DNA of 64,000 nt. Source: Lederbergia citrisecunda. GTDB lineage: Bacteria; Bacillota; Bacilli; Bacillales; Bacillaceae_C. The notes under the pieces were generated by a model. It was not told the DNA's origin, did not search any database, and worked only from the letters and a program-made list of their open reading frames with translations. The position numbers were made by a program, and so were the translations under genes. The stretch is from positions 817,001 to 881,000 of the forward strand of contig NZ_JAGYPJ010000001.1 of the NCBI RefSeq assembly GCF_018343695.1, given 5' to 3'. Shown here piece after piece: positions 9,136-17,743 of this stretch (positions are counted from its first letter, which is position 1; each line of letters begins with the position of its first letter).

Positions 9136-10352
9136 TATTTATTCTCATACAATATAGGTGGTTGTGCAAACTCTTGTTTAAGTAATATAGAGCGTTCTGG
9201 TTCAGACAGGGCAAGCGCATAAATATTAGATGCTTTTAAATCAAGTTCTAGCATGTCGTTTTGAAACCCGGATACTTTTGAAATGAGTGGAACTTGAAGT
9301 TCTTTTTTTATTGTCCTTACATATTCTCGTCCTCGCTCGTTCATTCCAAGCAGTCGAATATATTGTGGATTTTTATCTAAAGACTGTATCGTCTGTTTTT
9401 TTGTATTTGTAAGAATGTGAATACATGTTCTTTGCAGCCTTGTCCATGTATATCTTTTTGTTTTGATGAATGTCATGAACTCTTCAAAGCTACTAGATGA
9501 TTGGCTTGCTTTTATTAGACGATTTTCCAAACCTTCACTCACATCATAAATTTCTTCTAACTCTTCTTTTGTCATGGATAATATTTTATATTGAAGAAGA
9601 GACCAATACTGTTCCCATGAATGAAATTGTCCAAACATATCATGATAATTATGTAGCTCAATAAAAGTGCCGTTTGGAACATATTCACGGATTTCGTTAA
9701 AATCACTATGGAAATGAATTGATTTTCGAATAGATGTAGCACTTGTAATGGAGGAGCCACTTAAATATTCATCATGATGTTCAGCACTTTTTCTCTTTAC
9801 GGTATGAAAAGATATGCTAGTATTTATTATTTCTCCTGCAGTCATATAATGATATCCAAGAATATTATTCGGTTTTGTCAAATCAACAATATTCCCGTTC
9901 GGTTTTAACTCTTTAAATGCAGAAGACAGAGCGGAAGGATAGCTTATCCCTTGTTTAATAAATTTTCGAATATAGGTGTCATATTCGTCTTTATGATCGT
10001 TGATAAACTGAACTGTTTCATAAAACTGATGAATGTCACCAGATTCACTTCCGAAACAAATATTTCTGCAGCCAATTGCATTTAATAACGAAACAGCTCC
10101 ATATGCAAATATTTCTGCATTTTGAACTGCGAATGCATAAGGTAATTCTATAACGATATCGACACCAGCTTGTAATGCCATTTTTGTACGTGTCCATTTG
10201 TTTACTAGGGCGGGCTCACCTCTTTGTAGAAAGTTTCCGCTCATAACGGCAATAGCAATGTCGGATTGGGCTAATTTTTTTGCCGATTGGAATTGGAATC
10301 TGTGCCCATTATGAAATGGATTATATTCAGCTACTATCCCTACAGAATTCAT
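9132..10352 (-). CDS. tmcAL: tRNA(Met) cytidine acetate ligase TmcAL (YlbM)
   Basis: About 406 residues. The N-terminal nucleotidyltransferase-like domain starts GIVAEYNPFHNGH, carrying the HNGH ATP-binding motif, and goes on with MSGNFLQRGEPALVNKWTR and ELPYAFAVQNAEIFAYGAV. TmcAL activates acetate with ATP and transfers it to cytidine 34 of elongator tRNA-Met, giving ac4C. The start at 10352 has GGAGGA 7 bases upstream, whereas the Met at 10367 overlaps that site. The gene is convergent with ylbK and divergent from the yceD-rpmF unit. Confidence 0.94.
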   Translation of the reverse strand: MNSVGIVAEYNPFHNGHRFQFQSAKKLAQSDIAIAVMSGNFLQRGEPALVNKWTRTKMALQAGVDIVIELPYAFAVQNAEIFAYGAVSLLNAIGCRNICFGSESGDIHQFYETVQFINDHKDEYDTYIRKFIKQGISYPSALSSAFKELKPNGNIVDLTKPNNILGYHYMTAGEIINTSISFHTVKRKSAEHHDEYLSGSSITSATSIRKSIHFHSDFNEIREYVPNGTFIELHNYHDMFGQFHSWEQYWSLLQYKILSMTKEELEEIYDVSEGLENRLIKASQSSSSFEEFMTFIKTKRYTWTRLQRTCIHILTNTKKQTIQSLDKNPQYIRLLGMNERGREYVRTIKKELQVPLISKVSGFQNDMLELDLKASNIYALALSEPERSILLKQEFAQPPILYENKY

Positions 10353-10882
10353 TAGTTGATCCTCCATTTGTTACCAAGAACTTGTAAATGATTTATTCAC
10401 ATCATACTTGAAAAAGTTTGGAATGAAAATAGGATGCTTAAAGAACACGCTAGACGGAACTATTTATTAAGACATGAGAATAGTTTATTCCTTTTTAAAA
10501 AAAATGAGAAAAAGCATACCTTCATTTCAAAGTCTATACTCTTAATGATTATTATGGTGGCCATTATCCCAATGATAGTCACAATAACCATTATGTTACC
10601 TAGGTGTAAAAGCTACAGAAATAGGGTAATCTGAATAACCTTAGCTAGGATCTGATAAGCTGGCAGGCTAATGGTCTAGGCATAAAATAGAGATTTGTGT
10701 AGAATTCGTCAAATTATTTCACAACTAAGTTTTATACTCAAAATAGTGTATACTGATGTATGTTTAAGGAATAGATACCCGTCAGATTGTTCTTTAAGAA
10801 GTCGAAAAGAAAATAGATAAAAAGAAAGACCGAGGTGAAAGCTAAAATAAGGAAGAATTTTTTTCTACATTTACGTAATTTA
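10353..10882. other. Intergenic gap upstream of the yceD-rpmF promoter
   Basis: About 530 bases with no convincing gene. One 66-codon frame at 10434 encodes a Lys-rich N-terminus and one hydrophobic stretch, but has no ribosome site. A -10-like TATACT lies near 10752. ylbL would lie in this neighbourhood in B. subtilis, and no trace of it is seen. Confidence 0.6.
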
Positions 10883-10911
10883 TTGACAAAAATATAAGTG
10901 AAAGCTATAAT
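10883..10911 (+). promoter_or_regulatory. Sigma-A promoter of the yceD-rpmF operon
   Basis: A perfect TTGACA (10883-10888), a 17-base spacer and a perfect TATAAT (10906-10911). The start codon lies 27 bases after the -10 box. This is the strongest promoter in the window, as suits a ribosomal protein operon. Confidence 0.9.
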
Positions 10912-10938
10912 TACTTTTGTTGCCTAGAGGTGATCGTG

Positions 10939-11478
10939 TTGAAATGGACAGTTTTACAATTACAAAAATTTCGTGATGTGGAACTAGAAATAGATAAGCT
11001 AGTGGATGTCTCTCAAGATCTCATGAAAAGAGATTCTGAAATTAGAGATGCATCGCCTATACATGTTACAGGTACAGCACGAATTGATTCTCGGAAAGTT
11101 GTGTTTCATCTTCATTTGACAGGACAATTAATTTTGCCATGTTCTCGAACACTTGATGATGTTACATATCCAATTAATATTCACTCAACTGAGACTTTTA
11201 TATTAAAACCAGTTGAATATTCTCCTAATGATGATGAGGAGATTCATGAACCTGATGAAGGTGTTGTGGACTTAATTCCCGTTATTGAAGAATTAATATT
11301 ATTGGAAGTTCCGTTGCAGGTAATTTCTGAAACTGCAAAAAATACGGAAACACTTCAAGCTGGCCGTGATTGGGAAGTAATGACGGAAGATCAATTTAAA
11401 CTTGAACAACAAAGAACTACAAACATAGACCCTCGTCTTTCGGGTCTCGCAGCATTACTGAAAGATAAAAAAGAGTAA
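10939..11478 (+). CDS. ylbN: YceD/DUF177-family protein (YlbN)
   Basis: A 179-residue soluble protein of the YceD family, which sits upstream of rpmF in most bacteria. In E. coli the family is linked to 23S rRNA accumulation. Family features are KWTVLQLQKF at the start, IHVTGTARIDSRKVVFHLHLTGQLILPCSRTL in the middle with one conserved Cys, and LIPVIEELILLEVPLQVIS followed by a C-terminal DPRLSGLAALL. The TTG at 10939 follows an AGAGGTGA ribosome site and gives the expected MKW N-terminus. rpmF follows. Confidence 0.93.
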   Translation: MKWTVLQLQKFRDVELEIDKLVDVSQDLMKRDSEIRDASPIHVTGTARIDSRKVVFHLHLTGQLILPCSRTLDDVTYPINIHSTETFILKPVEYSPNDDEEIHEPDEGVVDLIPVIEELILLEVPLQVISETAKNTETLQAGRDWEVMTEDQFKLEQQRTTNIDPRLSGLAALLKDKKE

Positions 11479-11552
11479 CAACATTTTTTGATTTAAAAAC
11501 AATATTGTATTAACTCGAGTATTATCTCAGACCTTTTAAGGAGGTGGGAAGA

Positions 11553-11726
11553 ATGGCAGTACCAGCTAGAAGAACTTCTAAAAAAGTAAAAAGACAAAGA
11601 CGCACTCATTTTAAACTTCAGGTCCCAGGAATGGTGGCTTGCCCTAACTGTGGTGAAATGAAACTTGCACACCGCGTTTGCAAAGAGTGTGGAACGTATA
11701 AAGGAAAAGAAGTAGTAGGTAACTAA
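11553..11726 (+). CDS. rpmF: 50S ribosomal protein L32
   Basis: A 57-residue basic protein starting [20 protein letters not shown], with a zinc ribbon made of CPNCGE and CKECGTYKG (two CxxC pairs). This is the zinc-binding form of L32. The ATG at 11553 has AAGGAGGTGG upstream; an in-frame ATG at 11544 lies inside that ribosome site and is rejected. The yceD-rpmF pairing is conserved across bacteria. A strong terminator follows. Confidence 0.97.
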   Translation: MAVPARRTSKKVKRQRRTHFKLQVPGMVACPNCGEMKLAHRVCKECGTYKGKEVVGN

Positions 11727-11736
11727 TAATAATCCA

Positions 11737-11772
11737 AAAAAGCGTGAAGAGATCATCTCTTCACGCTTTTAT
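11737..11772 (+). terminator. Rho-independent terminator after rpmF
   Basis: A long stem (AAGCGTGAAGAGAT pairing with ATCTCTTCACGCTT) with a minimal loop, flanked by A4 and T4. Confidence 0.9.
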
Positions 11773-11804
11773 CTTTCTTAAGAAAATTATTAACCATAGT
11801 TGTT

Positions 11805-12110
11805 GGAGTTGGCTTTCCTGCTTTGCTCCAGCGCCGTTCGACTCGTATTCTCCTAGTCCTTATCCTCACGATAGGGAACAACGACTAATCTTGTATGGCC
11901 ATTTATGCTTGGAATCAAGTTAAAAGCCACTAACTTATAAAATATAAGATCAACTTCCCGGGGTGGTGAATATTTGTTAAGATCGAATTTCTTCCTCTCA
12001 TCAAGTGTCTTCTTTTTTCAAACTAGTAGTGCTTCCTTTTTTGTAAGTGGATCGAGAAAGGAAGGTCAACAAAATCGCCATGTCCTTATGTCTTAGGTAA
12101 TTCACTCCCA
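11805..12110 (+). repeat. Copy of the dispersed intergenic repeat
   Basis: The head GCTCCAGCGCC (11825-11835) is identical to the head at 17463. The tail around 12064-12095 (GTCAACAAAATCGCCATGTC then CTTATGTCTT) matches the inverted copy at 43242-43274 at about 27 of 31 positions. The middle is degenerate. The rest of the 11773-12300 gap shows nothing else except the gerR leader. Confidence 0.6.
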
Positions 12111-12300
12111 TTCTGTGGTAGTGTACAATGATAAACGGGGGCATACACTTTTGTTCATAATCCTTTAATCTCAATTCATTGTGAAAAAATTATAATCATA
12201 GGCAATTTCGTCAAATTGTAATTCATATATATTTTTACTAGAGCTGGATTCTATCTATCCCTGCAACTGCATATACTTAGAAAAAAATAGGGGTGATAAA

Positions 12301-12873
12301 ATGACAGCTGCACGGCAGGATGCTTGGACTTCTGATGAGGATTTAGTGCTTGCGGAATTAGTGCTTGCCTACATAAGGCAAGGCAACACACAACTCCACG
12401 CTTTTGAGGAAGCTGGGAGAAAATTAAAAAGAACAGCGGCGGCATGCGGTTTTCGTTGGAATTCTAACATTCGAAAAAAATATAAAGAAGGAATAGATCT
12501 TGCTAAGAAACAAAGGAATGTAAATAAAAAAGATAAAAGTACGGAAGTAAAAGAATATAGTGTTCCAGGCATTGAAAATAAGGAAATACCCACGGATGAT
12601 TCCATTATTCTTTCAGATGCTATACTTTTTTTTCAAAAGCTGGAGAATGAACTTGCTGCCATTGAAAAATATAAACAAGAAAATAATCAACTGAAAAATG
12701 AGATGTTGGCATACAAAGCCGATAAGGAAGCGGCCTTTAGAGCAATGGAAGAAATGACAAAAGAATTTAATCAACTAAAGGATGAATACCGTTCACTTAT
12801 TACTCTTTTGGATAAGGCTAGGAAAATGGCAGGGGAATTGTCGGACGCTGAAAAAGTAAATGCAATTTTTTGA
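12301..12873 (+). CDS. gerR: RsfA-family prespore/mother-cell transcription factor GerR (YlbO)
   Basis: 190 residues. The N-terminal Myb/SANT-like DNA-binding domain ([23 protein letters not shown]... [29 protein letters not shown]) is the hallmark of the RsfA/YlbO family. A coiled coil follows at about residues 105-175 ([20 protein letters not shown] onwards), probably for dimerisation. In B. subtilis the gene at this position is gerR (ylbO), a sigma-E-dependent regulator of late mother-cell genes. A CATATACT box at 12270 could be part of a sigma-E -10, but the -35 is unclear. The ribosome site is AGGGGTG, 6 bases before the ATG. Confidence 0.9.
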   Translation: MTAARQDAWTSDEDLVLAELVLAYIRQGNTQLHAFEEAGRKLKRTAAACGFRWNSNIRKKYKEGIDLAKKQRNVNKKDKSTEVKEYSVPGIENKEIPTDDSIILSDAILFFQKLENELAAIEKYKQENNQLKNEMLAYKADKEAAFRAMEEMTKEFNQLKDEYRSLITLLDKARKMAGELSDAEKVNAIF

Positions 12874-12959
12874 AAATTGGAGCTTGCTATAGTAAATGTT
12901 GATTTTATCTGACTGGAGCTTATTAGGATGGGTTTAAATTCTTTACTGCTTAAAAAATG

Positions 12960-12986
12960 GAAAAAGAGCCGTAACGGCTCTTTTAA
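12960..12986. terminator. Bidirectional terminator between gerR and the DUF4064 gene
   Basis: Stem AAAAGAGCCGT / ACGGCTCTTTT with A-rich and T-rich flanks, between two converging genes. Confidence 0.8.
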
Positions 12987-12998
12987 ATTTGCAGTGGT

Positions 12999-13442
12999 TT
13001 AAAAGTTTTCCAAATGTTCATCGCTCGGGTTAGGCTCTACTGGCTTTCTGGCAAAACACATAATCCCCGCAATTAAGTACAGCAAGGCTGGTAAAAATCC
13101 GAATCCAAATGAAATGACTCCAACTAATATTGCGCCAATAATAAACATAAAGCCTGCAAGCTTAGGTTTATTATTCCCTTTAACCGTGATAACTCCAATG
13201 ACTCCTAGAATAATACCTAAAATAGCTGCAATAATTAATGCCCAACCAGCACCTAATATAAAACTAAGAGCTAAATCAATATCATCCGGGTTAACGGCAG
13301 GATCGTTCAATGATTCTTCCATTACAAACGATTTAAGGTCTTCCGAATCACTGATCCACATAAAAAACATACCAACTAATGCGGTCAGTGCACTTAAAAT
13401 GATGCCAATAATTCCTAATGTAACTTCTGCTGTCCGTTTCAA
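12999..13442 (-). CDS. DUF4064 small membrane protein
   Basis: 147 residues starting KRTAEVTLGIIGIILSALTALVGMFF, with four hydrophobic segments (about 7-27, 60-85, 95-110, 115-138). An acidic loop between the first and second segments holds an Asp/Glu-rich stretch (DPAVNPDDIDLA). This topology is typical of DUF4064, a family of unknown function common in Bacillus. The TTG at 13442 is chosen because AGGAGG sits 7 bases upstream; the longer frame to 13484 has no ribosome site. The gene is absent from this spot in B. subtilis, as far as I recall. Confidence 0.85.
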   Translation of the reverse strand: MKRTAEVTLGIIGIILSALTALVGMFFMWISDSEDLKSFVMEESLNDPAVNPDDIDLALSFILGAGWALIIAAILGIILGVIGVITVKGNNKPKLAGFMFIIGAILVGVISFGFGFLPALLYLIAGIMCFARKPVEPNPSDEHLENF

Positions 13443-13623
13443 ACAATAACCTCCTGCAATAAAATTATTATGGACACATCTCATTATACGAGATACAAGC
13501 TAAATAGTTTCAAATAATATAAGATATTTTGTAGGAAATTAGTACTGTTTTTCTATTGCACTCTTCTTTGAAAAATCTGTGGAAAGAATTGTATTTTCTT
13601 TTGACCTTTTCCCAGAAGTTCTC

Positions 13624-14097
13624 TTAATGTTTTTGTTCAGAAACTCCAAAAGGGTACCACACAAGAGGATTTTCCCCCAAGTCCCGTTCCACTTCATATT
13701 TTACTGGTTCAAATCCCATTTTTTCAAAAAACTTGCGAGAGTTCATTCGAGGGTTCGTTTTGATCGGCATATTATAGTTTTTTGCATAATTAATTAGTTT
13801 TTTTCCATAATTATTATTTTGGTATCCCGGCAATACTTCTAGCTTCCAAATTTCTAAATAATCTTGAGGAGGATCAAAATATTGATCAAAAAGTGAATCC
13901 TTTCGATACAAACTCATGCGAGCAACAAGCTTGTCACCGAAATATATACCATAAAAAGGTGAGTGTGAATCATCCTCAATCATATTAGCTTGTAAATCCT
14001 CTAGCATAGATAGTTCTTGGGCGCCATATTCTTTAAATTTTTTAAATTCTTCCATTGTTTTATAGTTTATTTTTAACTTTTCCACTTTGGGATTCAT
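13624..14097 (-). CDS. ylbP: GNAT-family N-acetyltransferase, YlbP-like
   Basis: 157 residues. The GNAT core is visible: SHSPFYGIYFGDKLVARMSLYR (strands 2-3), LEIWKLEVLPGYQNNNYGKKLINYA (strand 4 and the pyrophosphate-binding Q/RxxGxG/A region, here YQNNNYGKK) and the C-terminal NSRKFFEKMGFEPV. It should transfer an acetyl group from acetyl-CoA to an unknown amine. The position after gerR, length and sequence character match B. subtilis YlbP. The start has GGAGGA 6 bases upstream. It is transcribed towards gerR. Confidence 0.9.
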   Translation of the reverse strand: MNPKVEKLKINYKTMEEFKKFKEYGAQELSMLEDLQANMIEDDSHSPFYGIYFGDKLVARMSLYRKDSLFDQYFDPPQDYLEIWKLEVLPGYQNNNYGKKLINYAKNYNMPIKTNPRMNSRKFFEKMGFEPVKYEVERDLGENPLVWYPFGVSEQKH

Positions 14098-14259
14098 GTA
14101 AAGTCCTCCTTACAACTTATTTATTGATATTTGATATCAATCTATATTGATAGAAAAAACCTAACAATCATGATAAATCACCTTAATCAATATTATATAT
14201 CAAAGATCAAAATTATTCAGTGATTGAAAGTTAGTTGATTATATGAGGAGGAGTTTTTT

Positions 14260-14478
14260 GTGAAAACGATTGAATCACCTATTACTGGCATCGTATTAAG
14301 AATCGATTCATCGGTCGGTGAAGAAGTATCTGTTGGTCAAGTTGTTATCGTTCTAGAATCGATGAAGATGGAAATTCCAGTTGAAATGATGGAACGAGGT
14401 AAAATTACAGAAATAAAAGTAATGGTAGATGATTTTATTAATGAAGGTGATGTCCTACTCGTGTATGAATCTTTATAA
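14260..14478 (+). CDS. Biotin carboxyl carrier (biotinyl/lipoyl attachment) protein
   Basis: A 72-residue stand-alone biotinyl domain. The biotin-accepting Lys is in VLESMKMEIPVE (ExMKM motif near residue 37), and the flanking Gly-rich turns GIVLRIDSSVGEEVSVGQVV and INEGDVLLVYE complete the barrel-sandwich fold. Small carriers of this type (YngHB-like) serve acyl-CoA carboxylases. The GTG start has AGGAGGAG 7 bases upstream. The carboxyltransferase gene begins 16 bases after the stop, so the two are co-translated. No biotin carboxylase is adjacent. Confidence 0.92.
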   Translation: MKTIESPITGIVLRIDSSVGEEVSVGQVVIVLESMKMEIPVEMMERGKITEIKVMVDDFINEGDVLLVYESL

Positions 14479-14494
14479 AAAGGAGGTCGTATGC

Positions 14495-16027
14495 TTGTCT
14501 ACTGAATTTGATAAGTTACAGGAGAAACGCAAGACTATTTATAAAGGCGGTAATTCTAAATATCACGAGAAATTAAAGGTGCAAAATAAATTATTTGTAC
14601 GAGACCGTCTCTCGTTTCTTTTTGATGATGGAATGTATGAGGAGGACGGTTTGTTTGCAAATTTATATTCAAAGGATCTTCCTGCGGATGGTGTCATTAC
14701 TGCAATCGGAAAAATCAATGAGCAAACAGTTTGTGTAATGGCAAATGATTCTACAGTGAAAGCTGGATCGTGGGGAGAAAGGACAGTAGAAAAAATCATA
14801 CGTATTCAAGAAACAGCTGAGAGATTAAAAGTTCCCCTTCTATATTTGGTGGATTCTGCCGGTGCAAGGATTACTGATCAGCTTGAAATGTTTCCGAATA
14901 GACGTGGAGCGGGTAGGATCTTTCATAACCAAGTAAAATTATCCGGTATGATACCGCAATTATGTATTTTATTTGGCCCCTCTGCAGCTGGTGGTGCGTA
15001 TATCCCCGCCTTTTGTGATTGTGTTATTATGGTTGAAAACAATGCTTCCATGTATTTAGGTTCCCCTCGAATGGCTGAAAAGGTTATTGGAGAAAAAGTA
15101 AGCCTTGAAGAAATGGGCGGGGCCAGAATGCATTGTTCTGTAAGTGGTTGTGGAGATATCTTAGTGAAAACAGAGGAAGAGGCCATCGAAATGGCTAAAA
15201 CTTATCTTTCATACTTCCCGGCAAACTATCAAGAAAAAACAAGGAAAGGGAAAGCCCAAGATCCTAAAAATGGAAGATCACTGGAGGCTATCATTCCATT
15301 AAATCAAAATGTCCCATTTGATATGTATGAAGCCATGGATACATTTATTGATTTAGGTAGTTTTTTTGAAATTAAGAAACTTTTCGCCTCAGAGTTGATT
15401 ACTGGTTTTGCACGAATAGATGGGAGAGTAATTGGCATTATTGCAAATCAACCAAAAACAAAAGGAGGAGTTCTTTTTATTGACTCCGCCGATAAAGGGG
15501 CAAGGTTTATTCAGTTATGTGATGCTTTTCATATTCCATTGCTTTTTCTAGCTGACGTACCAGGATTTATGATCGGAACGAAAGTAGAACGAGCCGGAAT
15601 CATTAGGCATGGAGCTAAGTTGATTGCTGCGATGAGTTCAGCAACGGTCCCTAAAATTTCCGTAATCATGAGAAAAGCATACGGTGCAGGTCTTTATGCA
15701 ATGGCGGGACCGGCTTTCGATCCGGATTGTTGCATCGCTTTACCAACAGCACAAATAGCGGTTATGGGTCCGGAAGCGGCTGTTAATGCAGTGTATTCAA
15801 ATAAGATTATTGAAATAGTGGACCCAGTTGAACGTTTAGATTTTATTAAAGGAAAGCAAGAAGAATATAAAGAGCATATTGATATTTATAAACTAGCATC
15901 TGATTTAATCATCGATGAAATTGTAGCCGCAAATGAATTGAGGAACACGCTCATTTCTAGATTTGCTCTATATGAAACGAAAGAAATACCTGAGATTAAA
16001 CGTAAACATCCAGTTTTCCCTGTCTGA
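14495..16027 (+). CDS. Acyl-CoA carboxylase carboxyltransferase (beta) subunit, YngE/PccB-like
   Basis: A 510-residue carboxyltransferase with both crotonase-like halves. The N-half has VVCVMANDSTVKAGSWGE-like residues and LVDSAGARITDQ followed by GPSAAGGAYIPAFCD. The C-half has GVLFIDSADKGARFIQLCDAF, PLLFLADVPGFMIGTKVERAGIIRHGAKL and MRKAYGAGLYAM. It transfers CO2 from carboxybiotin to an acyl-CoA such as propionyl- or methylcrotonyl-CoA; the exact acyl-CoA cannot be read here. The TTG at 14495 has AGGAGG 8 bases upstream, and the length agrees with the 511-residue YngE. It is paired with the biotin carrier upstream. Confidence 0.92.
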   Translation: MSTEFDKLQEKRKTIYKGGNSKYHEKLKVQNKLFVRDRLSFLFDDGMYEEDGLFANLYSKDLPADGVITAIGKINEQTVCVMANDSTVKAGSWGERTVEKIIRIQETAERLKVPLLYLVDSAGARITDQLEMFPNRRGAGRIFHNQVKLSGMIPQLCILFGPSAAGGAYIPAFCDCVIMVENNASMYLGSPRMAEKVIGEKVSLEEMGGARMHCSVSGCGDILVKTEEEAIEMAKTYLSYFPANYQEKTRKGKAQDPKNGRSLEAIIPLNQNVPFDMYEAMDTFIDLGSFFEIKKLFASELITGFARIDGRVIGIIANQPKTKGGVLFIDSADKGARFIQLCDAFHIPLLFLADVPGFMIGTKVERAGIIRHGAKLIAAMSSATVPKISVIMRKAYGAGLYAMAGPAFDPDCCIALPTAQIAVMGPEAAVNAVYSNKIIEIVDPVERLDFIKGKQEEYKEHIDIYKLASDLIIDEIVAANELRNTLISRFALYETKEIPEIKRKHPVFPV

Positions 16028-16096
16028 TTATTTTAAATTCCCAGATTGACATATCTTTGTTACAATAGTCCTATAAACATGTTAACGGGTGATGTT

Positions 16097-16996
16097 GTGA
16101 ATATTGGTATAGTTGGCGGAGGGGCAGTTGGGCTTCTTTTTGGAGCATATTTTAGCTATTATCATAATGTATCTATCTTTGCTAAAACGCAAAAACAGGC
16201 AAGAGTATTAAATAATCATGGAATTACTTTACTTCGAGAACATACTAACAATAGGTGTAATGTAATTGGGTATGGAGAATATGATAATTTGGCTAATCAA
16301 GATTTTATTATTGTAGCCGTTAAACAATATGATCTCGAATCTTTGGAGGATGTTATAAAAAAAATTCCTAAGCACATACCTATTCTCTTTATTCAAAACG
16401 GGATGGGGCATTTGCAGCTATTGGATGCTTTGCCCCATACTTCTATTTATGTTGGAACGGTTGAGCATGGTGTACTGAGAATTGATTATGAAACGATCAG
16501 GCATACAGGAATCGGAAAAACGAATATTGCCGTTTATCGTGGGCTCGAACAAGATTTCGAAAAATTTCCTGCAATGAATGACCCTTTTTTTCCTATTCAG
16601 TTTCAATCAAATTATATACATATGCTTAATTCGAAATTGATTGCCAATGCATTAATTAATCCGTTAACAGCTATCTATCAAGTCCCAAATGGAAGGATTA
16701 TCGAAAATCCATATTATTATGAAACTTTTTTACGGTTATTTAATGAAATCTTTCCTTTATTTCCGGAAATGGATCAAAATGATGTACTGCAAGAAGTAGT
16801 AGGGATTTGTAAAAAAACGGAACATAATACATCTTCTATGTTAAAAGATTTAAAGGAAGGACGAAGAACGGAAATAGACGCGATTTTAGGTTATATCATT
16901 GATGAGGGAAATAAAAAAGGACAGGCTTTACCTTTTACAAAAATAATATTCAAAATGATAAAGGGGAAGGAATTAGAAGGGGGATTAAGTGAATAA
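16097..16996 (+). CDS. panE: 2-dehydropantoate 2-reductase-like protein (YlbQ)
   Basis: About 299 residues of the ApbA/PanE family. The N-terminal NADP-binding Rossmann motif is GIVGGGAVGLLFGAYF. FIIVAVKQYDLE, LFIQNGMGHL and the catalytic-Lys helix HMLNSKLIANALINPLTA are all family signatures. It reduces ketopantoate to pantoate for CoA synthesis. The GTG at 16097 has a GGGTGAT ribosome site; an upstream TTG at 16046 is in fact part of a promoter-like TTGACA. An extended -10 (TGTTACAAT, 16059-16066) could drive it. It overlaps the next gene by one base. Confidence 0.9.
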   Translation: MNIGIVGGGAVGLLFGAYFSYYHNVSIFAKTQKQARVLNNHGITLLREHTNNRCNVIGYGEYDNLANQDFIIVAVKQYDLESLEDVIKKIPKHIPILFIQNGMGHLQLLDALPHTSIYVGTVEHGVLRIDYETIRHTGIGKTNIAVYRGLEQDFEKFPAMNDPFFPIQFQSNYIHMLNSKLIANALINPLTAIYQVPNGRIIENPYYYETFLRLFNEIFPLFPEMDQNDVLQEVVGICKKTEHNTSSMLKDLKEGRRTEIDAILGYIIDEGNKKGQALPFTKIIFKMIKGKELEGGLSE

Positions 16997-17391
16997 TGAT
17001 CGTTTTTATCACCTCATTGGCTGCAATATTTATTATTCTGCCTGTACTTCTCTATGCTCTTGTATATTACATAATGAAACAATGGACTAAAAATCACCGA
17101 AAAGCTAAAGGTGCGGCTATTAATTTAACGACTTTCGTATTAATTTTATCAGTGCATTATTTAATTTTAACCATTTGGTCTAAATCTTTGCTTTGGGTAA
17201 TCATTCTTTTCATATTATTCACAGCTATTGTGTTTACTTTTATTTACTGGAAAGTGAAGGAAGAAGTTAATTACGCAAAAGTATTTAAAGGTTTTTGGAG
17301 GTTGAACTTTTTACTGTTTTCGGCTATATACATAAGCTTGCTAATATACGGAGCAGCCTCACGAGCAGTTGAAGCCATAATATTTGGTTGA
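16996..17391 (+). CDS. DUF3397 membrane protein
   Basis: 131 residues with four hydrophobic segments (about 2-25, 42-60, 65-85, 103-122), a basic loop after the first (KQWTKNHRKAKG) and the family sequence INLTTFVLILSVHYLI. This fits DUF3397, a Bacillus membrane family often placed between panE and bshC. Function is unknown. The start codon shares a base with the panE stop (TAATG), so translation is coupled. Confidence 0.85.
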   Translation: MIVFITSLAAIFIILPVLLYALVYYIMKQWTKNHRKAKGAAINLTTFVLILSVHYLILTIWSKSLLWVIILFILFTAIVFTFIYWKVKEEVNYAKVFKGFWRLNFLLFSAIYISLLIYGAASRAVEAIIFG

Positions 17392-17460
17392 CTCAATTTT
17401 TCAAAAAGCCAAGAAATCATTATTTTTTATAGTCTATATTTTTGAATTTCGGCTTTTGCT

Positions 17461-17668
17461 GAGCTCCAGCGCCTATAGACTAGCAAACATCTTGTCTCTT
17501 TGCGTAGGAGGCCAGATTCGTCCTATTGGGCTTATCTTGTTTCCTTTATCTCAGTCCGAAGTTCCAAATAGGAACGTCGACTAAAACCGCCACGTCCTAT
17601 AGCGACGTCTGCGAACTCGCTACTTGCAGGCCTGTACGTCGATAAGCAAGTTGCTTGCGCTTTTCTTG
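17461..17668 (+). repeat. Best-preserved copy of the dispersed intergenic repeat
   Basis: Begins GCTCCAGCGCC and ends near TTGCGCTTTTCTT. It contains a 24-base block at 17575-17598 that is identical, in inverted orientation, to 43251-43274. It also contains GCCTGTACGTCGAT, which recurs inverted at 43206-43219. It occupies most of the 352-base gap between the DUF3397 gene and bshC. No coding frame in it is convincing. Confidence 0.75.
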
Positions 17669-17743
17669 AAACAACATAATATCTTTTATAAAAAGATTTT
17701 GCTATACTAACGCTTAGGAAAATGCAGAAAGGAAGTACGGCTT

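Noticed and set aside
10434-10634. A 66-codon frame with a Lys/Arg-rich N-terminus and one hydrophobic segment
   Set aside because: No ribosome site, no recognisable family and no similarity to the missing YlbL as remembered; treated as chance.
16046-16077. TTGACA with TATAAA as a promoter for panE
   Set aside because: The spacer is 20 bases. The extended -10 TGTTACAAT is a better, still unproven, candidate.
16046-16096. TTG start at 16046 for the PanE-like gene
   Set aside because: No ribosome site; the TTG is part of a TTGACA box, and the Rossmann motif begins just after the GTG at 16097.
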